Notes under the pieces: model-generated | What the model was told of the DNA's origin: nothing | The model's input: the letters and a program-made list of their open reading frames with translations, nothing else | Database searches by the model: none | Position numbers and translations under genes: made by a program | In this document: positions 24,619 through 33,608 of the stretch, piece by piece | Layout of the letters: every line of letters starts with the position of its first letter | Position numbering within the stretch: the first letter of the stretch is position 1 | Origin: Lichenicoccus sp965276875 | GTDB lineage: Bacteria > Pseudomonadota > Alphaproteobacteria > Acetobacterales > Acetobacteraceae | Assembly (NCBI RefSeq): GCF_965276875.1 | Contig: NZ_OZ255701.1 | Span: 2,170,001 to 2,234,000, forward strand | Length of the DNA stretch: 64,000 nucleotides | Direction: 5' to 3'

Positions 24619-24988
24619 GTTCGACCTCCTGTAGCTCCTTTGCCGTGACGGCCCCCGCTATCCGCTCCGCATCCGCGTGCAGCCAGGTAGCAGCGATCTC
24701 GCGCAGCGATACCAACTCGTCGGGACCGATGTTCTCCTGTTCGTTCTTGGCGAAGCCATACAGAAACACCGCCCTGCCGCGCGACCGGTAAGCGACCAGC
24801 ATCCGGTATCCCCCGGACCGCCCCTGCCTTTCACGCGCTACCCGCTGCTTGATCAGACCTCCGCCAAGATCGGCGTCGACTATGCCGCGCTCCGCTCGAC
24901 CGATTGCTTCCCATAGGCTCTCGTCCGTAATGCGCTCCCGACGCGCGAAACGCGCCAGCCACTTCGTCTTGAAAACGCCGATTGCCAT
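24599..24988 (-). CDS. RelE/HigB2-like toxin
   Basis: 129 residues from the ATG at 24988; a start ten codons earlier is possible but less like the family. Family features are FKTKWLARFARRERITDESL, ADLGGGLIKQRVAR, GRSGGYRMLVAYRSRGRAVF and LYGFAKNEQENI, which match the type II toxin group annotated RelE/HigB-2. Members of this group are usually ribosome-dependent mRNA interferases. The gene overlaps the antitoxin start by 20 bases. Both genes look complete, in contrast to the neighbouring higBA remnant. Confidence 0.82.
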   Translation of the reverse strand: MAIGVFKTKWLARFARRERITDESLWEAIGRAERGIVDADLGGGLIKQRVARERQGRSGGYRMLVAYRSRGRAVFLYGFAKNEQENIGPDELVSLREIAATWLHADAERIAGAVTAKELQEVEHGEAGT

Positions 24989-25105
24989 GTAGTTCGTTGA
25001 ACCATAGTTCAAATACACACGATAGGCAAGATCGTTCTAGGTGGCTGCCGGCTCTACTCCTTGCGGCCGCCGAAGCCACCCTACCCGCGCGCAGCTTGCG
25101 TGCGT

Positions 25106-26482
25106 TCATGATGTATTGCTGTGCGGGCGCAGGCGGCCAGCACTCAGCAGCCCTGCCGCGAAGGCGACCAGCGCACCGGAGGCCAGACAGTGGCGGGCGG
25201 AGTCGTGCGGCAGCAACTGGAACACCATTGCCACCAGCATCGCCCCGATGGTCTGTCCTGACAGCCGCGCCACCGACACCATGCCGCTGGCGCCGGCGGA
25301 GCGTTGGGCCGGGGCCGCGGTCAGGAGGGCGCGGTTGTTCGGTGGCTGGAACAGGCCGAAGCCGGCGCCGGCGAGGGCAATGCGCCAGGCGATGTCGACG
25401 TTCGAGGGGTGCACTTGCATCGCCCAGAGCAGGGCGAAGCCGGTGCCGGTGATGGCGAGCCCGATACTGGACAGCAGGCCCGCTGGGTAGCGGTCGGCGA
25501 TGGTGGCGACGAGCGGCGAGACCAGCACGATCGCAATCGGCCAGGGCGTGATCAGCAGGCCGGTCTGCACCGCCGAGCGATGCAGGGTCAGCTCGAAGAA
25601 GAACGGCATGGCGATGATGAAGAAGTTCGAGGCCACGAAGGCGAGGAAGCCGACCAGGAAGGCGGTGCGAAAGCCCCCGAGCCGGAGCAGGTCGACCGGC
25701 AGCAGCGGGGCCGCGCTGGATAATTGGCGGCGCACCAGCCAGGCCATGCAGGCGATTCCTGCTCCGACCAGCATGAGAGACAGGCCTGGACTGCCCTGGT
25801 GCGCCAGCCGGTCGAGGCCGACGACCAGCGGGCCAATGGCGAGGGCCAGAAGAACGGCGCTGCGCCAATCGAAGCGGCGCTCCGGCGGCGCGCGGGGCAC
25901 CTTCGGCAGGCTGATGGTGGCGAACAGCAGCGCGATCAGGCCGAGCGGCAGGTTGATCAGGAAAATCCAGGGCCAGCTCGCCACCGACAGCACGCCGGCG
26001 GCGACGGTCGGGCCGAGTGCCACGCCGAGTGCGACCACCAGGCCGTTCAGGGACATGCCGCGGCCAAGCAGGCGCTGCGGATAGATGTAGCGCACCAGAG
26101 AGGCGTTCACGCTCATGATGCACGCACCGCCGATGCCTTGCAGTGCGCGCGCGAGGGAGAGCTGAAGCAGGCTCTGCGAGGCGGCGCAGCATAGCGAGGC
26201 CGCGACGAACACCAGCAGCCCGACCCGGCACAGGCGGTCCTGTCCGGTGATCTCGCCCGCGGAGGCGAGCGGCAGCAGGCCGATCAGGCTGGCGAGCTGA
26301 TAGGCGTTCACCACCCAGATCGAGTCCGCGGCGCGCGCATGGATGCTATGCGCGATCGTCGGCAACGCGACATTCGCCACGGAATAGTCCAGGGTCGTAA
26401 GCAGCACCGACAGCGCGAGCCCGAACATTGCCAGCTTGCGGGCGTTGCCGGCCAGGCCGTCGAAGGCGGCCGCGGCCGTCAA
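25106..26482 (-). CDS. MFS multidrug efflux transporter, DHA2 (EmrB/QacA) type
   Basis: 458 residues with about 14 membrane segments. Helix 1 carries LTTLDYSVANVALPTIA, the LDxTVxNVALP signature of the 14-helix drug:H+ antiporters, and helix 5 has LVVALGVALGPTVAAGVLS, a motif C-like antiporter sequence. It would export lipophilic compounds using the proton gradient. No membrane-fusion partner (EmrA) or regulator is adjacent. The 5' end lies back-to-back with the Fsr-like transporter gene, with only 32 bases between the two starts. Confidence 0.85.
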   Translation of the reverse strand: MTAAAAFDGLAGNARKLAMFGLALSVLLTTLDYSVANVALPTIAHSIHARAADSIWVVNAYQLASLIGLLPLASAGEITGQDRLCRVGLLVFVAASLCCAASQSLLQLSLARALQGIGGACIMSVNASLVRYIYPQRLLGRGMSLNGLVVALGVALGPTVAAGVLSVASWPWIFLINLPLGLIALLFATISLPKVPRAPPERRFDWRSAVLLALAIGPLVVGLDRLAHQGSPGLSLMLVGAGIACMAWLVRRQLSSAAPLLPVDLLRLGGFRTAFLVGFLAFVASNFFIIAMPFFFELTLHRSAVQTGLLITPWPIAIVLVSPLVATIADRYPAGLLSSIGLAITGTGFALLWAMQVHPSNVDIAWRIALAGAGFGLFQPPNNRALLTAAPAQRSAGASGMVSVARLSGQTIGAMLVAMVFQLLPHDSARHCLASGALVAFAAGLLSAGRLRPHSNTS

Positions 26483-26514
26483 AGCGCGGTCCGCGGGAAT
26501 GGGAAAGCAAGCAC

Positions 26515-27717
26515 TTGAGTCAGAGCCTTACACGCGAACAGGTCCCGCTCCCGGCAAAGCGCCGCGTTGCCGGTACGGTGCTCGGCACGATCAGCGTGTG
26601 CCACATGCTCAACGATGCCATCCAGTCGCTGTTGCCTGCGATCTATCCGCTGCTCAAGGGCGGCTTTCATCTCTCCTTCGGCCAGATCGGGCTGCTGACC
26701 CTGTGCTACCAGGTCACCGCATCGCTGCTGCAACCGCTGGTCGGGCAGTTCACCGACCGCAAGCCGCTGCCGTGGTCGTTGTCGGCGGGGATGGCGCTGT
26801 CGATGGGCGGGCTACTGGCGCTGGCGGTGGCGCACTCGTATGGCGAGCTGCTTGGGGGTGCGGCTTTGCTTGGCGTCGGCTCCTCGATTTTTCATCCCGA
26901 GTCCTCGCGCATCGCTCGTCTGGCGTCCGGCGGCCAGCATGGCCTGGCGCAATCGGTGTTTCAGGTTGGCGGCAATTTTGGCTCCTCCCTGGGGCCGTTG
27001 CTCGCCGCCTTCGTGGTGCTGCCGAACGGCCGCGCGTCTCTGGCATGGTTCTCTCTGGCCGCGTTGGGCGGCATTATACTACTGGGCGCGGTCGGACGCT
27101 GGTATGCGCACCAGAATCGCATCCAGGGCACGCGGCCACTGGCGGGAGAGGCGCACGGGCTGAGCGGTGGGCGTGTCCGCCTGGCCATCGGTGTGCTGAT
27201 CGCCCTGGTGTTTTCCAAGTTTTTCTACCTGGCCAGCTTCTCCAGCTACTACATCTTCTACCTGATGCACCGGTTCGACCTTTCGGCGCGGCATGCCCAG
27301 CTCGGGCTGTTCGTGTTTCTGGCGGCGGTCGCGGCGGGCACCATCGCGGGCGGCCCGATCGGCGACCGGATTGGACGCAAGGCGGTGATCTGGGGCTCGA
27401 TCCTGGGGGTGCTGCCGTTCAGCCTGCTGCTGCCGCATGTCGGGCTCGGCTGGACTCTGGGGCTCAGCGTGGTGATCGGGATGCTGCTAGCGTCGGCCTT
27501 CCCGGCGATCCTGGTCTATGCCACCGAGCTGCTGCCCGGGCGGGTGGGCATGGTGTCGGGGCTGTTCTTCGGGCTTGCGTTTGGCATGGGTGGGCTGGGG
27601 GCCGCGGTGCTGGGCGTGCTCGCCGACCATATCGGCATCGTTGCGGTGTATGGGCTTTGCGCCTGGCTGCCGGCGATAGGCATCCTCGCCGTGCTGCTGC
27701 CGGTGCCGAAACGCTGA
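26515..27717 (+). CDS. MFS transporter, fosmidomycin-resistance (Fsr) family
   Basis: 400 residues and 12 membrane segments from the TTG at 26515, which gives the usual Fsr length; the frame stays open upstream but would overlap the divergent transporter gene. Recognisable Fsr blocks: ISVCHMLNDAIQSLLPAIYP, HLSFGQIGLLTLCYQVTASL, QPLVGQFTDRKPLPW and GSSIFHPESSRIARLASGGQ. Escherichia coli Fsr exports fosmidomycin. The TTG start has only a weak purine-rich stretch (GGGAAAG) before it, so the exact start is uncertain. The next gene begins 15 bases after its stop. Confidence 0.82.
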   Translation: MSQSLTREQVPLPAKRRVAGTVLGTISVCHMLNDAIQSLLPAIYPLLKGGFHLSFGQIGLLTLCYQVTASLLQPLVGQFTDRKPLPWSLSAGMALSMGGLLALAVAHSYGELLGGAALLGVGSSIFHPESSRIARLASGGQHGLAQSVFQVGGNFGSSLGPLLAAFVVLPNGRASLAWFSLAALGGIILLGAVGRWYAHQNRIQGTRPLAGEAHGLSGGRVRLAIGVLIALVFSKFFYLASFSSYYIFYLMHRFDLSARHAQLGLFVFLAAVAAGTIAGGPIGDRIGRKAVIWGSILGVLPFSLLLPHVGLGWTLGLSVVIGMLLASAFPAILVYATELLPGRVGMVSGLFFGLAFGMGGLGAAVLGVLADHIGIVAVYGLCAWLPAIGILAVLLPVPKR

Positions 27718-27731
27718 ACCTGCCACCCCCC

Positions 27732-28367
27732 TTGTTCGTGGACAGCCGCTTTGTCGTGCTCGACAAGCCGGCCGGGCTGAAGGTGCATGCGGGTCCGGGG
27801 GGTGGGCCTTCGGTGGAGGACTGGTTTGGGCTGCTGTCGCGACGGCGCGACGGGCCTTGGCTCGCGCACCGTCTCGATGCCGATACCGCCGGATGCCTGG
27901 TAATCGCATTGCGACGCGCTGCGTTGCGCGAGGCGCAAGCCTGTTTTGCCGACGGCCGCGCGGAGAAGACCTACTGGGCGATCGTGGAGGGCACACCATC
28001 GGAGGAGACAGGAACGATCACCGTGCCGTTGGCCAAGCTGCATGACCGGACCGGCTGGCGCATGGTTGCCGATGCCGCCGGGGCGCCGGCGCGCACCGAC
28101 TATGTGGTGCTTGGCCATGCACAGGGCCGGAGCTGGCTGGAACTGCGGCTTCGCCACGGACGTACACACCAGGCGCGGGTGCATTGCGCAAGCCTCGGCT
28201 GCCCCGTGGTCGGCGACGCGCGCTACGGCATCGCGGCCGAGGGCCTGCAGCTGCTGGCGCGCCGGATCGCCCTGCCGCTGGCCCCGCCGGTGGAGGCGAT
28301 CGCGCCGCCGCCCGCGCATATGCGCGCCGCACTTTCGGCGTGCGGCTACCGGGTAATGGCCGGATAG
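27732..28367 (+). CDS. RluA-family RNA pseudouridine synthase
   Basis: 211 residues from the TTG at 27732 (GTG at 27738 is an alternative; neither has a strong ribosome site). The catalytic motif is WLAHRLDADTAGCLVIA, with Asp as nucleophile in HRLD. Also visible are FVVLDKPAGLKVHAG at the start and ELRLRHGRTHQARVHCASLG, the usual RluA end motifs. No S4 domain is present, so it is a short RluA/RsuA-superfamily enzyme acting on rRNA or tRNA uridine. The target site cannot be told from sequence. It sits between two exporter genes on the same strand. Confidence 0.85.
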   Translation: MFVDSRFVVLDKPAGLKVHAGPGGGPSVEDWFGLLSRRRDGPWLAHRLDADTAGCLVIALRRAALREAQACFADGRAEKTYWAIVEGTPSEETGTITVPLAKLHDRTGWRMVADAAGAPARTDYVVLGHAQGRSWLELRLRHGRTHQARVHCASLGCPVVGDARYGIAAEGLQLLARRIALPLAPPVEAIAPPPAHMRAALSACGYRVMAG

Positions 28368-28375
28368 GGCCCTAC

Positions 28376-29806
28376 ATGGAGCGAATGTCGAAATCCGTCC
28401 CTGCCCGCTTCTGCACCGGCTCGATCCTGCGTCATACCGTGACGATGGCCGGCGCCGGGACGCTCGGGCTCGTCGCCGTGTTCGCGGTCGACCTGTTCAA
28501 CCTGTTCTACATCTCGCTGCTGCGCGAGCCGCAACTGACCGCCGCGGTCGCCTTCACCGGCGCCGTGAGCTACCTGCAGATGGCGATCTCGATCGGCATG
28601 ACGATCGGGCTCGGTGCGGTGGTCTCGCGGAAGATCGGGGCGGGCAACGGGGCTGAGGCTGGACGCACCGCCTCGTCGTCGCTGGTGGTCATGGCGGCAG
28701 TGATGCTGCTGATCGGCGGCGCCACGGTGCTGTTTCTGCGCCCGATTCTGCACGCGCTCGGGGCCAGCGGCGGGGTGGTGCCGCCGGCGGCGCGTTATGT
28801 CACGATCGTCTCGCCGTTCCTGCCGCTGATCGCGATCGGCATGGGCTGCTCGGCGCTGCTGCGCTCGCTGGGCGATGCGCGGCGCTCGATGACCGTGACC
28901 TTATGGGCGGCCGGGCTGCTCGCCTGCCTCGATCCGCTGCTGATCTTCGCGTTGCATCTGGGCCTCGTGGGGGCGGCGATCGGCACCGTGATCTCGCGCG
29001 CCACGACGGCCGGCCTCGGTCTGCTGGCGGTGCGTCGACATCATTTCCTGGTGCGACCGGTCTGGCGGTCGCTGCCCGGCGACGTGCGCCCGGTCGTGGG
29101 GGTCGCAATCCCGGCGATCCTGACGAATATCGCAACACCGATCGGCGGCGCGTTCACCACCCATGTCATGGCGCGCTTCGGGCTGGAAGCGGTGACCGGG
29201 GTTGCCACCATCAACCGGATCGTGCCGGTGGCGTTCGCCTTCGTGTTCGCCCTGACCGGTTCGGTCGGACCGATCATGGCGCAGAACCTTGGCGCCGATC
29301 AGGTGGCCCGTGTGCGCCGGACGTTGGGCTGCGCGCTCGGGCTGGTGCTGGGCTGCGTGCTCGTAATGTGGGTGATCCTTGGACTGTCTCAGGATCTGCT
29401 GATCGACCTGTTCGCGGCGCGTGGCGAGGATGCGGCGCTGCTGCGTCTGTTCTGCAACTGGGTGGTCGCGAGCTTCCTGTTCACCGGCACATTGTTCGTC
29501 GCCAATACCGCGTTCAACAATCTTGGCTGGCCGCTGCTCTCCACCTTGTTCAACTGGGGACGGGCCACTTTGGGCACGATCCCGTTCGTGCTGGTTGGCG
29601 CGCGTTACGGTGCCGCAGGCGTGCTGATTGGCCCGGCACTCGGCGGCGTGCCGTTCGGCATCCTGGCGGTGATTACCGCGTTCTGGCTGACACGAAGGCT
29701 GCGCCCGGGCCGGGCTTCGACCGTGCTGGATTCGCCAATGCCGGCGCTGAGCAACAAGGCGGCAATGGTTGAGATGGCGGAACTCGCACGCGAAGAGTCG
29801 ACCTAA
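28376..29806 (+). CDS. MATE family efflux transporter
   Basis: 476 residues with about 12 membrane helices in two MatE halves. Family-like segments are SIGMTIGLGAVVSRKIGAGN in the first half and GAFTTHVMARFGLEAVTGVA in the second, followed by GSVGPIMAQNLGADQ. Such proteins export cationic compounds with Na+ or H+. ATG at 28376 is chosen because AGGG lies seven bases ahead and the pseudouridine synthase ends nine bases upstream; a second ATG three codons later is possible. It ends convergently, overlapping the next gene by four bases. Confidence 0.85.
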   Translation: MERMSKSVPARFCTGSILRHTVTMAGAGTLGLVAVFAVDLFNLFYISLLREPQLTAAVAFTGAVSYLQMAISIGMTIGLGAVVSRKIGAGNGAEAGRTASSSLVVMAAVMLLIGGATVLFLRPILHALGASGGVVPPAARYVTIVSPFLPLIAIGMGCSALLRSLGDARRSMTVTLWAAGLLACLDPLLIFALHLGLVGAAIGTVISRATTAGLGLLAVRRHHFLVRPVWRSLPGDVRPVVGVAIPAILTNIATPIGGAFTTHVMARFGLEAVTGVATINRIVPVAFAFVFALTGSVGPIMAQNLGADQVARVRRTLGCALGLVLGCVLVMWVILGLSQDLLIDLFAARGEDAALLRLFCNWVVASFLFTGTLFVANTAFNNLGWPLLSTLFNWGRATLGTIPFVLVGARYGAAGVLIGPALGGVPFGILAVITAFWLTRRLRPGRASTVLDSPMPALSNKAAMVEMAELAREEST

Positions 29807-30213
29807 CGCCGTCGCACGGGACCCGGGACACTGACGCGGCGGGTCATGGTGAGGGCGGCGAACAGCGCCACGAACAATGCCAGCACCCAGTGCGGACGGC
29901 GCAGGAAGAACACATAGGCGAAGACGTGGCCGGCGAGCAGCAGGAACAGCACCGAGACCACGATGGCGATGCCGATCGCCGACTGGCCGCGCCGGAGGGC
30001 GACGACGCACAAGCCGAGGAACACGCAATAGAGCGCGATCGCGATCCCCCGAATTGCCTCCATCGTCGGGCCGTTCAACCGATCCACGACAAGCTGGAGC
30101 TGGTCGGCGGCGTTCTGTAGCGCGCGCTCGACCGGGTTCGGCCCGGCGAAGATCAGCACCAGGGCGATCAGCGCCCCCACCCCCCAGACGAGGGCCACAC
30201 TGTTGCGGTTCAT
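29803..30213 (-). CDS. Small four-helix membrane protein, function unknown
   Basis: 136 residues with four hydrophobic segments (about 7-24, 55-72, 80-97 and 100-125) and a basic C terminus (MTRRVSVPGPVRRR). The start MNRNSVALVWGVGAL is well formed. It lies 14 bases after the GT2 gene of the rhamnose cluster and is probably the last gene of that operon. I do not recognise the family. Position suggests a role in polysaccharide export or assembly, but that is only inference. Confidence 0.65.
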   Translation of the reverse strand: MNRNSVALVWGVGALIALVLIFAGPNPVERALQNAADQLQLVVDRLNGPTMEAIRGIAIALYCVFLGLCVVALRRGQSAIGIAIVVSVLFLLLAGHVFAYVFFLRRPHWVLALFVALFAALTMTRRVSVPGPVRRR

Positions 30214-30227
30214 TGCCGTAAACCCTC

Positions 30228-31244
30228 TCAGCCGATCAGGAACCAGAGCCTGAACAGCAGGGTCTCCAGCCGGGTGCGGCGGGTCAAGCGGGGAAGCCTG
30301 CGCATCGCGCGCAGCCGCGCCAGGCGGTTGCCGCTGAGCGACGTCTGCAACAGCGCGATCGCGTCGCGCGCGGGTGGCGACAAGATGTCGGCGTGGGCCG
30401 CGAGTTCGGCGACGTGGGTTCGAAACAGCACCATGAAGCTATCCGGGCCGCGCCGAAGGGCCATGACGCCGCGACGCAGCACCGAGTTCGGCGCGCCGAC
30501 CGCGTTCCCACGGTGCTGGCGGTAGAGCACCACCGCCTCCGGGTCGGCGATCAGGCGGCCGCCGACGGCACCCACAAGCAAATAGGACCACCAATCATGC
30601 AGCGTGCCGCCGGGCGGTGTGCTGGCTGCGACGACCTTGGCGGCCGCCGGATTGAGCATGACCGTGCAGCCGGTGGCGATGTTCTGGGTGAGCGAAGCCG
30701 GGAAAGGCGGCAGCCGGTCCAGCGGTGGCGACAGACCGATGGTCCTGAGCGAACCGTCGACCAGCCGTTGCCGGGCGCAATAGAGTGCCGGGTGCCGGAT
30801 GCCGGGGTCGCCCAGCGCGCGCAGCCCACGCGCGAGCTTGCCGGGCAGCCAGACGTCATCCTGGTCGGCGAAGGCGACGACATGATCGGCGGGAGCCCGA
30901 CGCAACAGACATAGGAAGGAGGCGGTGATGCCGAGATGGCCGTCCTGGTCGATGCGGCGGCAGCGTCCGGTGCCAGGTCCATCGGCGAATGCCTGCATCA
31001 GCCGCACGGTGGCATCGGTCGAGCCGTCGTCACGCCAGAACAGGATCCAGCCGCCATGCGTCTGGGCCAGGAAGCTTTCGAGCTGTTCGGCGAGGTAGGC
31101 TTCGCCGTTATAGGTGGACAGCAGGATCGCCACGGGCGTTTGCACGGCAATTGCCCCAGCGGGCGGGCCGGCCACGGTTCCGAGCGAGACAGCCACCTGG
31201 CTGCGTGTTCCGGCCTCGCGCAATCTTACGTCGAAGAGGGTCAA
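30228..31244 (-). CDS. GT2 glycosyltransferase of rhamnose cluster
   Basis: About 338 residues. A GT-A domain begins at residue 38: VAILLSTYNGEAYLAEQLES, WRDDGSTDATVRL, then FADQDDVWLPGKLARGLRAL, which carries the DxD-like metal motif of rhamnosyl/galactosyl transferases such as those acting on O antigens. The start is uncertain; TTG at 31244, 11 bases after the rfbD stop, is the first reasonable choice. The gene directly follows rfbBACD on the same strand, so dTDP-rhamnose is the likely donor (inference). The C-terminal 100 residues are helical and basic. Confidence 0.8.
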   Translation of the reverse strand: MTLFDVRLREAGTRSQVAVSLGTVAGPPAGAIAVQTPVAILLSTYNGEAYLAEQLESFLAQTHGGWILFWRDDGSTDATVRLMQAFADGPGTGRCRRIDQDGHLGITASFLCLLRRAPADHVVAFADQDDVWLPGKLARGLRALGDPGIRHPALYCARQRLVDGSLRTIGLSPPLDRLPPFPASLTQNIATGCTVMLNPAAAKVVAASTPPGGTLHDWWSYLLVGAVGGRLIADPEAVVLYRQHRGNAVGAPNSVLRRGVMALRRGPDSFMVLFRTHVAELAAHADILSPPARDAIALLQTSLSGNRLARLRAMRRLPRLTRRTRLETLLFRLWFLIG

Positions 31245-31255
31245 TCGGGTTCCGG

Positions 31256-32140
31256 TCAGGGATCGGGTGTGGCGAGCAGGCGGTCGACGGTGGCGGTGAG
31301 GCTGCGGCGCCAGGGCGGCAGGCGCACGCCGAACACGCGTTCCAGTTTGTCGCAATTGAGCCGGGAGTCTGGTGGGCGTCTTGCCGGGGTCGGCCAGTCC
31401 GCGGTGCAGATGGCGATCACTTCGGGCATCGGTCGGCCATGCCTGGCCGCGTCGTGCAGGGCGGCCGAGGCCAGACCGTGCCAGGTGGTCTCGCCGCCGC
31501 CGGCTGCGTGATACAGGCCGGCGTAGGACGGGCTGTCGTCGCCGACAACGTCGAGGATGGCGAGGATGGCGGCGGCCAGGTCGTCCGCGTTGGTGGGGGC
31601 ACCGCGCTGGTCGCCAACGACCTTGAGCGTGGCGTTCCTGGCGCCGGCATTGAGCATGGTGCGCACGAAGTTCTTGCCGGTGGCGGAATAGACCCAGGAG
31701 GTCCGCAGCACGATGCTGCCCGGGTTCGCGGCCAGCACCGCCTGCTCGCCTTCGGCTTTGGTGCGGCCATAGACCCCCGTGGGAGAGGTCGGGTCGGTCT
31801 CGACGTAAGGGGTGCCTTTGTCGCCGTCGAAGACGTAGTCGGTGGAGATGTGGATGAACGGGATAGCCGCCTTGGCGCAGAGCCGCGCCAGCAGCGCGGG
31901 GCCGTCACGATTGGCGCGGGCAGCCTCCTCGGGATGCGCTTCGGCGGCATCGACGGCGGTCCAGGCAGCGGCGTTCACCACAGCCCATGGTGCAACCTGC
32001 TCGAACACCAAAGCAATGCTGTCCGGCCGGTCGAAATCGAATGTCGGGCGCCCGACACGATGGACCCGCGGGCCGCCGCGCACGGCGAGGGAGGTGGCGA
32101 GCTGTCCGGCGCCGCCGGTGACCAGGATGGCACCTTTCAT
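31256..32140 (-). CDS. rfbD: dTDP-4-dehydrorhamnose reductase
   Basis: 294 residues. Rossmann NADPH site ILVTGGAGQLATSLA at the start, catalytic STDYVFDGDKGTPYVETD and YGRTKAEGE with the Tyr-x3-Lys pair, as in SDR-type RmlD. It performs the last step of dTDP-L-rhamnose synthesis in the cytoplasm. The ATG overlaps the rfbC stop by four bases (ATGA), so translation is coupled. Order in the transcript is rfbB-rfbA-rfbC-rfbD. Confidence 0.95.
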   Translation of the reverse strand: MKGAILVTGGAGQLATSLAVRGGPRVHRVGRPTFDFDRPDSIALVFEQVAPWAVVNAAAWTAVDAAEAHPEEAARANRDGPALLARLCAKAAIPFIHISTDYVFDGDKGTPYVETDPTSPTGVYGRTKAEGEQAVLAANPGSIVLRTSWVYSATGKNFVRTMLNAGARNATLKVVGDQRGAPTNADDLAAAILAILDVVGDDSPSYAGLYHAAGGGETTWHGLASAALHDAARHGRPMPEVIAICTADWPTPARRPPDSRLNCDKLERVFGVRLPPWRRSLTATVDRLLATPDP

Positions 32141-32697
32141 GGGAGATGGAACCAGCCGTGCGCCGCCGCGAATCCGGGCGCCTGCTGGTCCTTGTCGGAC
32201 AACAGCGCCTCGCCGGCGGCGATCGGCCATTCGATACCGATAGCGGGGTCGTTCCAGATCACCGCACGCTCGGCCTCCTTGTTCCAGACGTCGGTGCATT
32301 TGTAGGCAACCTCGGCGTCCTCGGTGAGGGTGCAGAAGCCGTGCAGGAAGCCGGGCGGGATCCACAGCTGCGACCAGTTCGCCTCGGACAGTTCCACGCC
32401 CACCCATTTGCCGTAGCTTGGCGAGCCGACGCGTGCGTCAACAGCGACGTCGAAGATCGCCCCGTGCAGGCAGCGCACCAGCTTGCCCTGCGGGTGCGGC
32501 GCGAGCTGGCAGTGCAGGCCGCGCACCACGCCGCGCTGGCGCGACAGGCTATGGTTGTCCTGCACGAAAGGCAGGTCGATGCCGGCATCGTGCATGCGCG
32601 TGAGGTTGTAGGTCTCCGAGAAGAAGCCGCGGCTGTCGCCGAAGCGCGGCGGGGTCAGCAGGATGATGTCGGGGATGGCGAGGCGCTCGACCTTCAA
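32137..32697 (-). CDS. rfbC: dTDP-4-dehydrorhamnose 3,5-epimerase
   Basis: 186 residues, the normal RmlC cupin size. Visible features: ILLTPPRFGDSRGFFSETYN, FVQDNHSLSRQRGVVRGLHC (His of the catalytic dyad in GLHCQ), KLVRCLHGAIFDVAVDAR and the LWIPPGFLHGFCTL block. It epimerises C3 and C5 of the 4-keto sugar. It lies 18 bases after rfbA and overlaps rfbD. Confidence 0.96.
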   Translation of the reverse strand: MKVERLAIPDIILLTPPRFGDSRGFFSETYNLTRMHDAGIDLPFVQDNHSLSRQRGVVRGLHCQLAPHPQGKLVRCLHGAIFDVAVDARVGSPSYGKWVGVELSEANWSQLWIPPGFLHGFCTLTEDAEVAYKCTDVWNKEAERAVIWNDPAIGIEWPIAAGEALLSDKDQQAPGFAAAHGWFHLP

Positions 32698-32715
32698 TGG
32701 GCCCTCCTTGTGGCG

Positions 32716-33591
32716 TCAGCTATGCACGCCATCCGCAAGCTCCAGCAGCAAACGCCCCAGCTCGGTCTTGCTCAGCCGGCGGGCGTGGCCGCGCAGCGCC
32801 TGCGCATCAATGAAGCCCATGCGAAACGCGACCTCTTCCGGCGAGCCGACCAGCATGCCCTGACGGGACTGGATGGTCTGCACGAAGGTGCCGGCCTGCA
32901 TCAGGCTATCCGGCATACCGGCATCGAGCCAGGCGCAGCCGCGGCCGAGACGCTCAACCTGTAGCGAGCCCTCTTCGAGATAGAAGCGGTTGAGATCGGT
33001 AATCTCGAGCTCGCCGCGGCTCGAAGGCTCGATACGGCGGGCGAAGTCGCTGACCCGGTGGTCATAGAAATACAGCCCGATGACCGCCCAGTTGGATTGC
33101 GGGTTCGCCGGTTTCTCGACCACCTCCAGCGCCCGTCCGGTTTCGTCGAAGGTAACCACGCCGTAGCGTTCCGGATCGCGCACCTGATAGGCGAACACCG
33201 TCGCCCCCTCGGCGCGGCCGGCGGCGGCGCGCAGCGACAGGCCGAGATGGTCGGCGAACACCAGGTTATCGCCGAGTGCCAGCGCGCAGGGGGCGCCGGC
33301 CAGCCAGTCGCCGGCGATCAGGAAGGCCTGCGCGATCCCGTCCGGGGCCGGTTGCACGCGGTAGGTGAAGCGCACACCGAGCGCGCTGCCATCGCCGAGC
33401 AGCCGCTCGAACTGCGGCAGATCGGCAGGCGTGGAGACGATCATGATGTCACGAATGCCGGCCAGCATCAGGGTGCTGAGCGGATAGTAGATCATCGGTT
33501 TGTCATAGACCGGGAGCAGTTGCTTGCTCGACGCCAGGGTCATCGGATGCAGCCGAGTTCCCGACCCCCCGGCCAGTAGGATGCCCTTCAT
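32716..33591 (-). CDS. rfbA: Glucose-1-phosphate thymidylyltransferase
   Basis: 291 residues. The start MKGILLAGGSGTRLHPMT is the nucleotidyltransferase signature (GGxGTRL), followed by KQLLPVYDKPMIYYPLSTLM and ALGDNLVFADHL. It makes dTDP-glucose from dTTP and glucose-1-phosphate, the first step to dTDP-rhamnose. An ATG seven codons earlier (33612) overlaps the rfbB stop as ATGA and could be the real start through coupling; the family N terminus favours 33591. Confidence 0.95.
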   Translation of the reverse strand: MKGILLAGGSGTRLHPMTLASSKQLLPVYDKPMIYYPLSTLMLAGIRDIMIVSTPADLPQFERLLGDGSALGVRFTYRVQPAPDGIAQAFLIAGDWLAGAPCALALGDNLVFADHLGLSLRAAAGRAEGATVFAYQVRDPERYGVVTFDETGRALEVVEKPANPQSNWAVIGLYFYDHRVSDFARRIEPSSRGELEITDLNRFYLEEGSLQVERLGRGCAWLDAGMPDSLMQAGTFVQTIQSRQGMLVGSPEEVAFRMGFIDAQALRGHARRLSKTELGRLLLELADGVHS

Positions 33592-33608
33592 CGGTTCGGC
33601 GTGAGGGC

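Noticed and set aside
26436..27700. Long frame continuous with the pseudouridine synthase that would make a 643-residue fusion
   Set aside because: The first 430 codons overlap the MFS gene in another frame and show no domain; the real enzyme starts near 27732.
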